Below, in pieces: positions 1 to 7,175 of a stretch of 15,091 bases of DNA. The first letter of the stretch is position 1; each line of letters starts with the position of its first letter. The position numbers were made by a program, and so were the translations under genes. The notes below the pieces were generated by a model. The model saw only the letters and a list, made by a program, of their open reading frames with translations. It had not been told where the DNA came from and did not search any database. The stretch comes from Verrucomicrobiaceae bacterium (lineage in GTDB: Bacteria; Verrucomicrobiota; Verrucomicrobiae; Verrucomicrobiales; Akkermansiaceae), in assembly GCA_947372405.1 (NCBI GenBank), contig CANBTO010000055.1, positions 1-15,091 of the forward strand, written 5' to 3'.

Positions 1-3000
1 AGGCAGAAGGATCTGCCTGACCGCCGTGTGCACCTTCGCGCCGTGCACGGTGATGCCTTCGATGAACATGTTAGGCATGTCCTTGAGATCGAGCGGCACC
101 GCGACTTCCATGCTTTTGCCATCGAGCTGGATGCGCTTCGCCTCGCGGCCCGCTCCGCCAGCAATGTGGAGGAAGAGCCAGACATTGGCGTTCTCACGGT
201 CGCTGTTGACGCGGAGTTTCACCGACTCGCCGGGCTTGTAATCGGTCTTGTCCGAAACCAGTTCGAGCGGGCCGAACTTCCATGCTTTGGGATCATCGCG
301 GCCGGGACCGTGGATGTTGAGGATGGTGGCTCCTTCCGCAGCCTCGCCGCCCTTGAACGAAAGGCTGGCGGCAAGCCGGTATTGGCCGGTGGCGGGTGCG
401 GCGAGTTGTTGTTTCAACTGGCCTTCGGCATCGGTTTCAGCGGGCCATGACTGGATTTCCTTTTCATCGACGCGGCCGTTCGCACCCATCACGAGCTGAT
501 AGAGTTTGAGCGTGCCTTTCGCACCGACGACCGGTTTGCCCGCCAGCGTGGCGGAGGAAACCGTGGCCTCTACGGCATCACCGGCTTTGGCATAACCCCG
601 GTCCGTCCAGACCACCACTTCAAAGGGTTTGCGCGCGGCGATGACCGAGCCCGTGCCACGTTCCTCGCGACGCGAGGCGTCCACCACCCGGGCCTCGATG
701 GAATAACGCGCATCCATGTCGCCCTGGACGGCCTTGGCGGTGGAGGTGTCGATCTCCACCTTGGCGGTGCCGTCCGCACTGATCGGGACGTTTTGTTTGA
801 GAACCAGTTCGTCCGGCGTCCAGCGGTTGCCCTGCCACCACGGCGGATTCGGCGGGATGCAGCCCCAACTCTTCCATGTGGGATGCCACGAGGCTTCCGC
901 GCCGTTCCACCATGCGCCTGAGCCATAGAGCCAGTCCCAGCGCCACACCGGGAACCAGCGCTCACCGAGCGACGAGCGCTTGACGATGATCTCGACGTTC
1001 GCGTTTCTAACAGGCGCGCCGTGGAAGTAGCTGGCCTTCACCGTGGCGGTGAACTTGTCGCCGAGTCTCACCGTTTCTTCGGGAGCCACCACCTTCACCT
1101 CGTATTCCGGCTTGCGGTATTCCTCGACCTGGATGGCCACGGAAGCGGTGATCTGGTCGGGAATCTGATAGACGGCGCTCCACTGCCCGAGCGGCGCGTC
1201 CTTCGGGATGACGACTTCGGATTCGACGGAGCCAAGCGCGTCGGTCCTGAGGTTCTCGATTTTCATCGCCTCCTCGCCGCGGCCGTTGTTGAGGACGAGC
1301 GTGCCGGTCTTGTTCGCCCAGCGGGAGTCATCGGGCTTGAAGTAGCCGAGATTGCGCATGAAAAACTTGAGATGCACCTTGTCGCCCGGCTTGTAGAGCG
1401 GCCGGTCGCTGATGCCGTATGACAGGTCACGGTTGCCGTTTTCCCAATCCGCTTCCTGCACGTAGTATGGCTGGAATCCGAAGAATGCCGGACTGCGGCC
1501 CTTCTTGCGCGCGATGGCGAGCCATTGGTAGTTTTCATTCCAATCGCCGGGTTTGAGCAGGGTTTTGCCATCGGCATCGGTGGTGCGGTTGAACTCCTTC
1601 ACCTTCACATCCATGCGGCGGCCGAGCGGCAGCTTGCGTTCATGATAGATCGCCTGGTAACCGAAAAACTGGATCTCGGATTCCGCGACCGGCGCACCGC
1701 CATCGGCATCGGCGACCCACCACTGGATCCTGCCGGCGGTGTCGCGCTGGACGAGCACGGAATCGACGATCCAGACGAGCGTGTGAAACTCATTGCCATC
1801 GCCGATTTTTCCGGTGACCCACCAGGCTCCGGCCTTGTCGAGCGGCACTTCGATCTCGGTGCGGGTGTCGCGGTGTTTGTCACCGGGTGTGAGTGGCGCT
1901 TCCCATGTCGCGGCGACGGCACCGATGAACTTGGCCTTCTTGCCGGTGATCAACTGGCTGGCGATCTCCGACGGATTCACACGCTCCTCGTTGAGATTGG
2001 AGGGATTACTTCGCAGGTAATCCAGCGTTTCCTTGATCACCGCCTCCATGTCCACCGGCGCGGCTGTTAGAGTGATCTTCGAGGCGTTGCGGAACACCAG
2101 CAGCAGCTTCGGTTTCACACCGGCAGGAACGGTTTCCGCGGATTCGAAACGCCCCCAGTTGCCGGTGATCTGCTTGAGGAGTTTCTTGCGGTGGTCCTCA
2201 TAACCCGCGCCGTGTTTGGCGATGGTTTTTTCCAACACCTCGCGGGCCGTGTCGTATTGGCGGCGGTTGAGGAAGACCTGGGCGAGCGCGTCACCAGCCT
2301 GGCTGCTTTGATCAAGGATTGAGCGATAAAGCGCGATGAAATGCTGGGCTGCGGGGAGTTTGAAACGGCGGACGCCATCGGAGGTCTTGGCGAGGCATTC
2401 ATCCTCGGTGAGCGTGTCCATTTCAAGAATGCCTTTGGCGCTTTCCGGGTCCTGCTGCCGCCACCAACCGTAGGATGAAAGCGTTTCCGTGCCGAACTGG
2501 GATTGCGAGAAACGCGCGAGTTGCAGCGTGACTTCGTATGCGGCGGCAGGCTTGAGCCGGGCTTCCTCCGCCAGCGCGAAACGCCAGCGTTCACTATCGT
2601 TTTTCGCGGTCTCCCATGATGCGGGCACTTCGTAAAGCACCGGCCCGTCCTTCGCCCATGGCGCACCTTCGGTGCCGCCTTCGGGTCCGGGCTCACCCCA
2701 TTCCGGCAGAGCGTCGATGGGTGTTAGAGTCTGGAGTTTCCATGACTCGCCGTTGTGAAGGTTTCCCGCCAGATTTCCCCAGATGTGGTGACGCGCGTCG
2801 TCGTCTTTTGCCATGGCGAGCGCCTGACGGAACAACTGCAGCGACCGGATGTGATCGCGGTAAGTCGTTTCCACGGCAGCGCCGGAGGACGCCTCGGGAT
2901 CTTCGGACGGCATCATTCCCCGTCTGCCATAACGGAATGCGCCGTCGCGTTTGAATTCTCCGGCGATCAATCTTCCTCCATGGGGGACCCGGACGTATGC

Positions 3001-3300
3001 CACCGCGGCGGATTCGAGCAGCGCGGCGTTTTCCGGATGCGAGGAAACCGCCTTCTCCACCAGAACGTCGAACTCGCCCCATGCATCGAGTCCCCTTACG
3101 GCCTCAATGGCTTCGCTCAGATCCTCACCGGATTCCGCATCCGAGACGGGCAGCAGTTTTTCCGAATAATGCTTCAACGCATCCCGCCACAGACCGCGCT
3201 TGTGGAGCTTGTCACGCTCCTTGCGCGAGCCGACCGCGTCCTGCGCCATCAGATTGAGGGGGAGAAAAACAGCGAAACACAGGTAGGCCAGGATTTTCAT
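1..3300 (-). CDS. Alpha-2-macroglobulin family protein, N-terminal part (runs off left edge)
   Basis: About 1100 residues are visible; the C-terminus lies outside the window. The start at 3300 gives a clear Sec signal peptide: basic MK, hydrophobic core, and a likely signal peptidase cut after LNLMA at residue 19. There is no lipobox, so a secreted or periplasmic protein is expected. Residues ~20-400 look helical and repeat-like (TPR-like), followed by macroglobulin beta domains. Diagnostic motifs are DRPLYKPGD (ending at residue 640) and EEYRKPEYEV (~722-731), both typical of bacterial A2M proteins. A tryptophan-rich stretch lies at ~781-828. Bacterial A2Ms are thought to trap or inhibit proteases in the cell envelope. 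Whether this one has the thioester motif cannot be seen, because that lies in the missing C-terminal part. It is divergent from the SDR gene, with 127 bp between the two starts. The frame was checked at four points along the gene (2727, 2070, 1011 and 75) and stays open. Confidence 0.88.
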   Translation of the reverse strand, partial: MKILAYLCFAVFLPLNLMAQDAVGSRKERDKLHKRGLWRDALKHYSEKLLPVSDAESGEDLSEAIEAVRGLDAWGEFDVLVEKAVSSHPENAALLESAAVAYVRVPHGGRLIAGEFKRDGAFRYGRRGMMPSEDPEASSGAAVETTYRDHIRSLQLFRQALAMAKDDDARHHIWGNLAGNLHNGESWKLQTLTPIDALPEWGEPGPEGGTEGAPWAKDGPVLYEVPASWETAKNDSERWRFALAEEARLKPAAAYEVTLQLARFSQSQFGTETLSSYGWWRQQDPESAKGILEMDTLTEDECLAKTSDGVRRFKLPAAQHFIALYRSILDQSSQAGDALAQVFLNRRQYDTAREVLEKTIAKHGAGYEDHRKKLLKQITGNWGRFESAETVPAGVKPKLLLVFRNASKITLTAAPVDMEAVIKETLDYLRSNPSNLNEERVNPSEIASQLITGKKAKFIGAVAATWEAPLTPGDKHRDTRTEIEVPLDKAGAWWVTGKIGDGNEFHTLVWIVDSVLVQRDTAGRIQWWVADADGGAPVAESEIQFFGYQAIYHERKLPLGRRMDVKVKEFNRTTDADGKTLLKPGDWNENYQWLAIARKKGRSPAFFGFQPYYVQEADWENGNRDLSYGISDRPLYKPGDKVHLKFFMRNLGYFKPDDSRWANKTGTLVLNNGRGEEAMKIENLRTDALGSVESEVVIPKDAPLGQWSAVYQIPDQITASVAIQVEEYRKPEYEVKVVAPEETVRLGDKFTATVKASYFHGAPVRNANVEIIVKRSSLGERWFPVWRWDWLYGSGAWWNGAEASWHPTWKSWGCIPPNPPWWQGNRWTPDELVLKQNVPISADGTAKVEIDTSTAKAVQGDMDARYSIEARVVDASRREERGTGSVIAARKPFEVVVWTDRGYAKAGDAVEATVSSATLAGKPVVGAKGTLKLYQLVMGANGRVDEKEIQSWPAETDAEGQLKQQLAAPATGQYRLAASLSFKGGEAAEGATILNIHGPGRDDPKAWKFGPLELVSDKTDYKPGESVKLRVNSDRENANVWLFLHIAGGAGREAKRIQLDGKSMEVAVPLDLKDMPNMFIEGITVHGAKVHTAVRQILLP

Positions 3301-3427
3301 GACATCGGGAATGACACACGAGCGGCCATTTCCTTAGAAGGAAAATCGTGGATTTCCTCCAAACCGCTTCCTTTGAAAAACATGCCGCCGCTACTTGACG
3401 GGGAACCCCTCCCCTCCAAGTTCCGCC

Positions 3428-4123
3428 ATGCCCCGCACAGTCCTTCTAATTGGTGGAAATTCAGGCATCGGCCTGGCCACGGCGCGCTTGTTGTTAGCTG
3501 AGGGTTTTTCGATCCTCGCAGCGGGGCGCACCCCCGGCCCGCTATCGGATCTCGGCATTGTGGTGCAGGCATTCGACGCGCTGGCTCCCGGACCTCTGGA
3601 GCTGCCACCGGTTCTGGACGGGCTCGTTTATTTTCCCGGCAGCATCACGTTGAAACCCTTCCACCGACTCACGGCGGAGGATTTCCTGAATGACTTCCAC
3701 ATCAACTGCCTCGGCGCAACCGCGGCCATCCAGGCGGCGCTGCCATCGCTGAAAGCCGCACCCTGCGCCTCCATCGTGTTGTTTTCCAGCGTCGCGGTGG
3801 CTCAAGGCATGCCGTTCCATGCTTCCATCGCCGCCGCGAAAGGCGCGGTCGAGGGGCTCGCCTTGTCGCTTGCCGCAGAACTCGCGCCGAAGATCCGCGT
3901 GAACGTGATCGCACCTTCTCTCACCGACACGCCACTGGCCGGCAATCTCCTCAACTCCGACGCGAAACGCGAAGCCGCCGCCAAACGCCACCCGCTCCAA
4001 CAGACCGGCGATCCCGAGGACACCGCGAAACTCACCGCCTTTCTTCTATCAGACGCCGCCCGGTTCATGACGGGCCAGATCCTCCGCCCGGACGGCGGCC
4101 TGTCCTCCGTCCGCACGTTTTGA
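3428..4123 (+). CDS. SDR-fold (short-chain dehydrogenase/reductase) protein lacking the catalytic Tyr
   Basis: A 231-residue protein of usual classical-SDR length. The N-terminus carries the Rossmann nucleotide-binding motif GGNSGIG (residues 9-15). The C-terminal segments AELAPKIRVNVIAPSLTDTP and MTGQILRPDGG are typical of the family. The active-site serine is S121 and the lysine is K138, but the position normally held by tyrosine (S+13, K-4) is I134, in HASIAAAKGA. The usual NNAG motif is replaced by YFPG. It probably still binds NAD(P)H; whether it is a reductase is uncertain, and the substrate is unknown. ATG 3428 is preferred over an in-frame TTG at 3395, because the Rossmann strand normally begins a few residues after the start. 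No clear Shine-Dalgarno is present. It stands alone, divergent from the A2M gene. Confidence 0.85.
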   Translation: MPRTVLLIGGNSGIGLATARLLLAEGFSILAAGRTPGPLSDLGIVVQAFDALAPGPLELPPVLDGLVYFPGSITLKPFHRLTAEDFLNDFHINCLGATAAIQAALPSLKAAPCASIVLFSSVAVAQGMPFHASIAAAKGAVEGLALSLAAELAPKIRVNVIAPSLTDTPLAGNLLNSDAKREAAAKRHPLQQTGDPEDTAKLTAFLLSDAARFMTGQILRPDGGLSSVRTF

Positions 4124-4321
4124 AATCCATGGACCCTTGCTCGTTGAAAACAAGAAACCGGCGGAATCCGGAGCACATGGGGGGCAGAGGCTTCGGGTTC
4201 CACCGGCGGTTCATGTCCGGGGAGGATTTGTTTTTGGGAGTTTGCCTCAGGCTTTTCCCGGGGGGAGGAGGACGCTGCCAGCGACAAGAGAACCCTAGCT
4301 CTTTTCCGGCCGTTGCACAGT

Positions 4322-4335
4322 CACGTGATCACGTG
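4322..4335. promoter_or_regulatory. Perfect 14-bp palindrome CACGTGATCACGTG
   Basis: A perfect dyad with no spacer, made of two CACGTG boxes flanking a central AT, located 135 bp upstream of the precursor start. Its symmetry fits a dimeric regulator site. No regulator gene other than the operon's own sigma/anti-sigma pair is next to it. A second inverted repeat, CACGG-AAA-CCGTG, follows at 4342-4354. Function is inferred from position and symmetry only. Confidence 0.45.
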
Positions 4336-4380
4336 GGCAACCACGGAAACCGTGTGCCGGAAAAATCATTCAAAATTCCT

Positions 4381-4407
4381 GTTAACCATTCGTCGATCCG
4401 CTACGAC
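4381..4407 (+). promoter_or_regulatory. Candidate ECF sigma-dependent promoter of the RiPP operon
   Basis: GTTAACC (4381-4387) is followed after 16 bp by CGAC (4404-4407). ECF promoters typically have an AAC-containing -35 element and a CG-containing -10 element at this spacing, and ECF sigma factors often transcribe their own operon. The predicted start would be near 4413, giving a leader of about 55 nt. The match is short, so this is a hypothesis. Confidence 0.35.
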
Positions 4408-4469
4408 TTACCTTTGTCGCCCATCATTCGCGGGCGCAAAACCAAACAAACAACCAAACCAATACCGAC

Positions 4470-4844
4470 ATGAAAAACAGCAAATTAATCACCGCCGCCG
4501 TTCTCGGACTCCTCAGCGCCGGTTCCATCGCCACCCAAGCCGCCACCGCCGGAACCATCGCACCCGCCGAAAAGGAAGGCTGCAAGGGCAAGGACGGCTG
4601 CAAGGGCGAGAAGAAGGATGAGAAAAAGGACGGCACCTTCGCCTACGTTGCTCCTGCGGACAAGGATGCCTGCAAGGGCAAGGATGCCTGCAAGGGCAAG
4701 GATGGCTGCAAAGGTGAGAAGAAGGACGCTAAAAAGGACGGCACCTTGGCCTACGTGGCTCCTGCGGACAAGGATGCATGCAAGGGCAAAGACGGTTGCA
4801 AGGGTGAGAAGAAGGACGCGAAGAAAGAAGGCACCATCCTCTAA
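4470..4844 (+). CDS. Secreted Lys/Cys-rich repeat peptide, putative MNIO-modified RiPP precursor (bufferin/HvfA-like)
   Basis: 124 residues. Residues 1-24 or 1-27 form a Sec signal peptide: MKNSK, a hydrophobic core, and a cut near ATQA or AATA. The rest is low-complexity and made of three related units (starting at residues 31, 61 and 97), each opening with APA[ED]K and containing CKGK/CKGE boxes followed by GEKKD and KK. Seven cysteines (38, 44, 68, 74, 80, 104, 110) are all followed by KG, all preceded by an acidic residue plus G or A, and spaced exactly six residues apart within a unit. There are no cysteines in the signal. This matches precursors of MNIO (DUF692) enzymes, which carry a signal peptide and repeated Cys motifs, and the MNIO and DUF2063 genes lie in the same operon. 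The expected product is an exported peptide with oxidatively modified cysteines that binds a metal such as copper. I infer the function from context and composition, not from a known family match. Confidence 0.78.
   Translation: MKNSKLITAAVLGLLSAGSIATQAATAGTIAPAEKEGCKGKDGCKGEKKDEKKDGTFAYVAPADKDACKGKDACKGKDGCKGEKKDAKKDGTLAYVAPADKDACKGKDGCKGEKKDAKKEGTIL
4560..4841 (+). repeat. In-gene tandem repeat of the precursor (3 units)
   Basis: Three imperfect units at 4560-4649 (30 codons), 4650-4757 (36 codons) and 4758-4841 (28 codons). The middle unit is longer by one extra six-codon Cys module (DACKGK). The pattern suggests growth or shrinkage by 18-bp and ~90-bp slippage or recombination. Confidence 0.85.
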
Positions 4845-4851
4845 CCACCAC

Positions 4852-4887
4852 ATGTTCCGCCACGGTCATCCGGCCGTGGCGGAACAT
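4852..4887 (+). terminator. 14-bp perfect hairpin between precursor and doxX (attenuator or processing stem)
   Basis: The arms ATGTTCCGCCACGG and CCGTGGCGGAACAT (4852-4865 and 4874-4887) pair perfectly around an 8-nt loop. It begins 8 nt after the precursor stop codon. No T-tract follows (the next bases are TCCCCC), so full intrinsic termination is unlikely. Partial termination, or a stem that protects the upstream mRNA from 3' decay, would give more precursor than enzyme. Confidence 0.6.
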
Positions 4888-4908
4888 TCCCCCGCACACC
4901 TTTGCACC

Positions 4909-5382
4909 ATGAAATTCAGGAAACCGTTCGCCATTGTCGGAACACTAACACCTTGTTTGCAATCCGCGGTCTTGCTGATGATCCGAATCACCATGGGCTG
5001 GGGTTTTTTCCTGACAGGCAAGGGCAAGCTTCTTCACCTTGAAAAAACCACAAACTTTTTCGCATCGCTGAATCTGCCTGCTCCCAAGTTCCAGGCCATG
5101 CTCGCTGGTTCCACCGAGATGTGCGGCGGTCTCCTGCTGCTGGCGGGTCTCGGCACGCGCCTCATTTCCATCCCACTCGCCTTCACCATGGTGGTCGCCT
5201 ACCTGACGGCGCACCGGGAAGATGCGTTCAAGTCACTTTCGGATTTCACCGACCAGGCCCCCTTCCCTTTCCTGATGGCCGCCCTGGTGACGCTCGCGTT
5301 CGGCGCGGGGAAAATCTCGCTCGACCATCTGCTCAAGCCGCTGTTTGACAAGGTTTGCCCCCTCCATACCGTGCCGTCGTGA
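4909..5382 (+). CDS. DoxX-like integral membrane protein (BufD/HvfD-like position)
   Basis: 157 residues with four predicted membrane helices (about 19-37, 63-82, 85-101, 118-133), the size and layout of DoxX family proteins. Characteristic features are RITMGWGFFLTGKGKL at the end of helix 1, and E70 with a GG-rich helix 2. DoxX proteins recur in MNIO/DUF2063 operons, but their role there is not settled; a membrane accessory in export or quinone-linked redox is an inference. ATG 4909 is chosen because it sits just after the intergenic hairpin. The frame stays open upstream across the precursor repeats, but that extension is Arg-rich low-complexity sequence and is not believed. The stop overlaps the sigma factor's GTG start (GTGA). 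Confidence 0.82.
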   Translation: MKFRKPFAIVGTLTPCLQSAVLLMIRITMGWGFFLTGKGKLLHLEKTTNFFASLNLPAPKFQAMLAGSTEMCGGLLLLAGLGTRLISIPLAFTMVVAYLTAHREDAFKSLSDFTDQAPFPFLMAALVTLAFGAGKISLDHLLKPLFDKVCPLHTVPS

Positions 5383-5957
5383 ATTCACCTGACGAAATTC
5401 TCATTGATGATCTCATGGAACACGCGCTGGCACTTTACGGTTATGCCTACGCGCGGCTGAGAAACCACCATCTCGCGGAGGATCTCGTGCAGGACAGCCT
5501 GATCGCCGCATGGAAATCACGTGAAAACTATCAGGGCGGAGCCGCTCTAACATCATGGCTCACCGGCATCCTGCGCCACAAGATGATGGACCACCACCGC
5601 TCGGCTTCGCGCAGGCCAGTGGAATCGCTCGATGCAAGGGCGGAACGCAACGGTTCCACAAAGGATCTTTTCAGCGATAGCGGCGACTGGGCCATCGATC
5701 CCAACCACGGCATGCATGAGCTGATGCAGTCCCCCGCCAAAGCCGCGCAGAACTCGGACCTGCGCAAGTGGATCACCCTCTGCATGGAGAAACTCCCCGA
5801 CCGCCTGCACATCCTCTTCACCGCCCGCGAGGTGGACGAGCTCCCGGTGGCGGACGCCGCGAAAGTCGCGGGTGTCACGGCAGGCAGCGCCGCGGTGCTG
5901 CTCACCCGCGCCCGCCAGATGCTGCGGCTCTGCCTGCAGGAATCCCTGAACCGATGA
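5379..5957 (+). CDS. ECF-type RNA polymerase sigma factor
   Basis: 192 residues from a GTG start at 5379 that overlaps the doxX stop codon by 4 bp, implying translational coupling. An in-frame TTG at 5355 is possible but less likely. Region 2 covers residues ~14-75, with ARLRNHHLAEDLVQDSLIAA (core-binding helix) and LTSWLTGILRHKMMDHHR (-10 recognition). Region 4 covers ~139-187, with LPDRLHILFTAREVDELPVA and a helix-turn-helix (AAKVAGVTAGSAAVLLTRAR). The linker between regions (~80-135) is longer than average. It most likely transcribes its own operon. It is followed at once by the zinc-finger protein (ATGA overlap), the usual sigma/anti-sigma arrangement. Confidence 0.9.
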   Translation: MNSPDEILIDDLMEHALALYGYAYARLRNHHLAEDLVQDSLIAAWKSRENYQGGAALTSWLTGILRHKMMDHHRSASRRPVESLDARAERNGSTKDLFSDSGDWAIDPNHGMHELMQSPAKAAQNSDLRKWITLCMEKLPDRLHILFTAREVDELPVADAAKVAGVTAGSAAVLLTRARQMLRLCLQESLNR

Positions 5958-6301
5958 AACCTTCCCTGCCGCCACCGCCAGCGTCCTACCGCAGGAGCCA
6001 CGTCGTGCTGGCTCCCGTGCTCAAACTCCTGCACATGTCGTGCAACCATTACTCGGACCTCACCCTGCAGTCGATGGACCGGCCACTCGACTTCGGCGAG
6101 AAACTGCGCCTGAGACTCCACTACCTCGCATGTTCCATGTGCCGTGACTTCCAGAAGCAGATGAACGCGCTTTCCGCACTTGTGAAAAGCACCTTCGCCA
6201 GCCAGGAACCGGCCAAGCCCGCCCCCGCCTTCCTTGAAACCGTCCGCGGAAAACTAACAGAGATCGCGGGTGACGAAGGAAAGTCCCCCGGTCCAGACTG
6301 A
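5954..6301 (+). CDS. Zinc-finger (ZAS-type) putative anti-sigma factor, soluble
   Basis: 115 residues; the ATG overlaps the sigma stop codon by 4 bp. It contains the ZAS signature C30 ... H56-x3-C60-x2-C63 (HYLACSMC), which in ZAS anti-sigma factors binds zinc and clamps the sigma factor. The N-terminus is proline-rich. There is no transmembrane helix, so unlike many anti-sigmas it should be cytoplasmic and could sense metal or thiol stress directly through the Cys/His site. Identification rests on the motif and on its place after an ECF sigma gene. A larger open frame begins upstream inside the sigma gene, but the coupled ATG is the sensible start. Confidence 0.75.
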   Translation: MKPSLPPPPASYRRSHVVLAPVLKLLHMSCNHYSDLTLQSMDRPLDFGEKLRLRLHYLACSMCRDFQKQMNALSALVKSTFASQEPAKPAPAFLETVRGKLTEIAGDEGKSPGPD

Positions 6302-6308
6302 TTGAACC

Positions 6309-7175
6309 ATGGCGCACCCGAGATTCACCGGAGGCAAAACACTCGGCACGGGCATCGGCCTGCGCGTGCCGCACTACGACCACATCCTCGTCGAGAAACC
6401 CGCGGTGGACTGGTTCGAGATCATTTCGGAAAACTTCATGGTCCGAGGCGGCCGGCCGCTCGCCGTGCTGGACACCATCCTCGAACAATACCAGGTGGTG
6501 CAGCACGGCGTGGGCCTCTACCCCGGCGGCGCGAAGGGCCTGGACATGGACCACCTCCGCCGCCTCAAGGAACTGGTGAAACGCACGAACACCCCTTGGA
6601 TCTCCGACCATCTCTGCTGGGGAAGCGTGGACGGCAGCATGAGCCACGACCTGCTGCCCCTGCCCTACACCTTCGAGGCTGTTAGAAAAACCGCGGAGAA
6701 CCTCCGCATCGCCCAGGATTTCCTCGAAGTGCCGCTGGCGATGGAAAACGTCAGCAGCTATGCCGAGTTCAACGACGACGAGATGACCGAGTGGGAGTTT
6801 CTATCAGAAGTCACCGAGTCCGCGGACGTCGGCATCCTGCTCGACGTGAACAACATCTACGTATCCTCAGTGAACCACGGCTTCGATCCGCTGGACTATG
6901 TCAATTTCGTCCCGGCCGACCGCGTGGCGCAGATCCACATCGCCGGGCACTCGCGCTACCAACGATTCATCATCGACACCCATGACCACCCGGTCACCGA
7001 CCCGGTATGGAAGCTCTACGCCCGCGCCATCGAGCGCTGCGGGCCGACGGCCACCCTGCTGGAATGGGACGCGAGCATCCCCTCATTCGAGGAGGTATGG
7101 ACCGAGGCGAAAAAATCCGAGAACTGGCGCGAGTGGCTGATCCAGGGAAAAGGAGGGAACGATGCCGGATCTTGA
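6309..7175 (+). CDS. MNIO (DUF692) multinuclear non-heme iron oxidase, BufB/HvfB-like
   Basis: 288 residues, full family length, TIM-barrel fold. Family segments seen in order: GIGLRVPHYDHIL (15-27), WFEIISENFM (35-44), QHGVGL (65-70), PWISDHLCW (96-104), AMENVSSYAEF (144-154), ILLDVNNIYVSSVNHGFDP (176-194), QIHIAGHS (208-215), IDTHDHPV (222-229), LLEWD (250-254). Candidate iron ligands are H66, H101, E146, D179, H190, H210, D223, H225 and E252, so the active site looks intact. MNIO enzymes use 2-3 iron ions and O2 to rearrange peptide cysteines (oxazolone/thioamide, thiooxazole or related products), with a partner protein that delivers the substrate. The likely substrate is the Cys-repeat peptide of the same operon. 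It starts 7 nt after the anti-sigma stop and overlaps the DUF2063 start by 14 bp. Confidence 0.93.
   Translation: MAHPRFTGGKTLGTGIGLRVPHYDHILVEKPAVDWFEIISENFMVRGGRPLAVLDTILEQYQVVQHGVGLYPGGAKGLDMDHLRRLKELVKRTNTPWISDHLCWGSVDGSMSHDLLPLPYTFEAVRKTAENLRIAQDFLEVPLAMENVSSYAEFNDDEMTEWEFLSEVTESADVGILLDVNNIYVSSVNHGFDPLDYVNFVPADRVAQIHIAGHSRYQRFIIDTHDHPVTDPVWKLYARAIERCGPTATLLEWDASIPSFEEVWTEAKKSENWREWLIQGKGGNDAGS
7151..7156 (+). promoter_or_regulatory. Strong Shine-Dalgarno AGGAGG for the DUF2063 gene
   Basis: A perfect AGGAGG lies inside the last codons of the MNIO gene, 5 nt before ATG 7162. It fixes the DUF2063 start and shows independent ribosome loading. Other starts in the window lack a comparable match. 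Confidence 0.8.

Larger units (their letters stand above)
4124..4469. other. 346-bp intergenic regulatory region upstream of the RiPP operon
   Basis: No convincing gene is seen here. It holds the 14-bp palindrome (4322-4335), an adjacent inverted repeat (4342-4354), a candidate ECF-type promoter (4381-4407) and a C/A-rich, G-poor leader (about 4436-4469) with no Shine-Dalgarno before the ATG at 4470. The left part (4124-4300) is G-rich and shows nothing I can name. Confidence 0.6.

Noticed and set aside
3334..3357. Imperfect dyad between the A2M and SDR genes around AAATCGTGGATTT
   Set aside because: Only 5 bp pair perfectly; too weak to call an operator.
4470..4844. Precursor read as a histone H1-like or other Lys-rich DNA-binding protein
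   Set aside because: It has a Sec signal peptide, evenly spaced cysteines and an MNIO operon context, none of which fits a nucleoid protein.
4618..4908. Open frame extending doxX upstream by 97 codons across the precursor gene
   Set aside because: It is an Arg/Ala/Pro-rich low-complexity shadow of the precursor's repetitive Lys codons; the precursor frame has the signal peptide and Cys repeats, and doxX has a good ATG at 4909.
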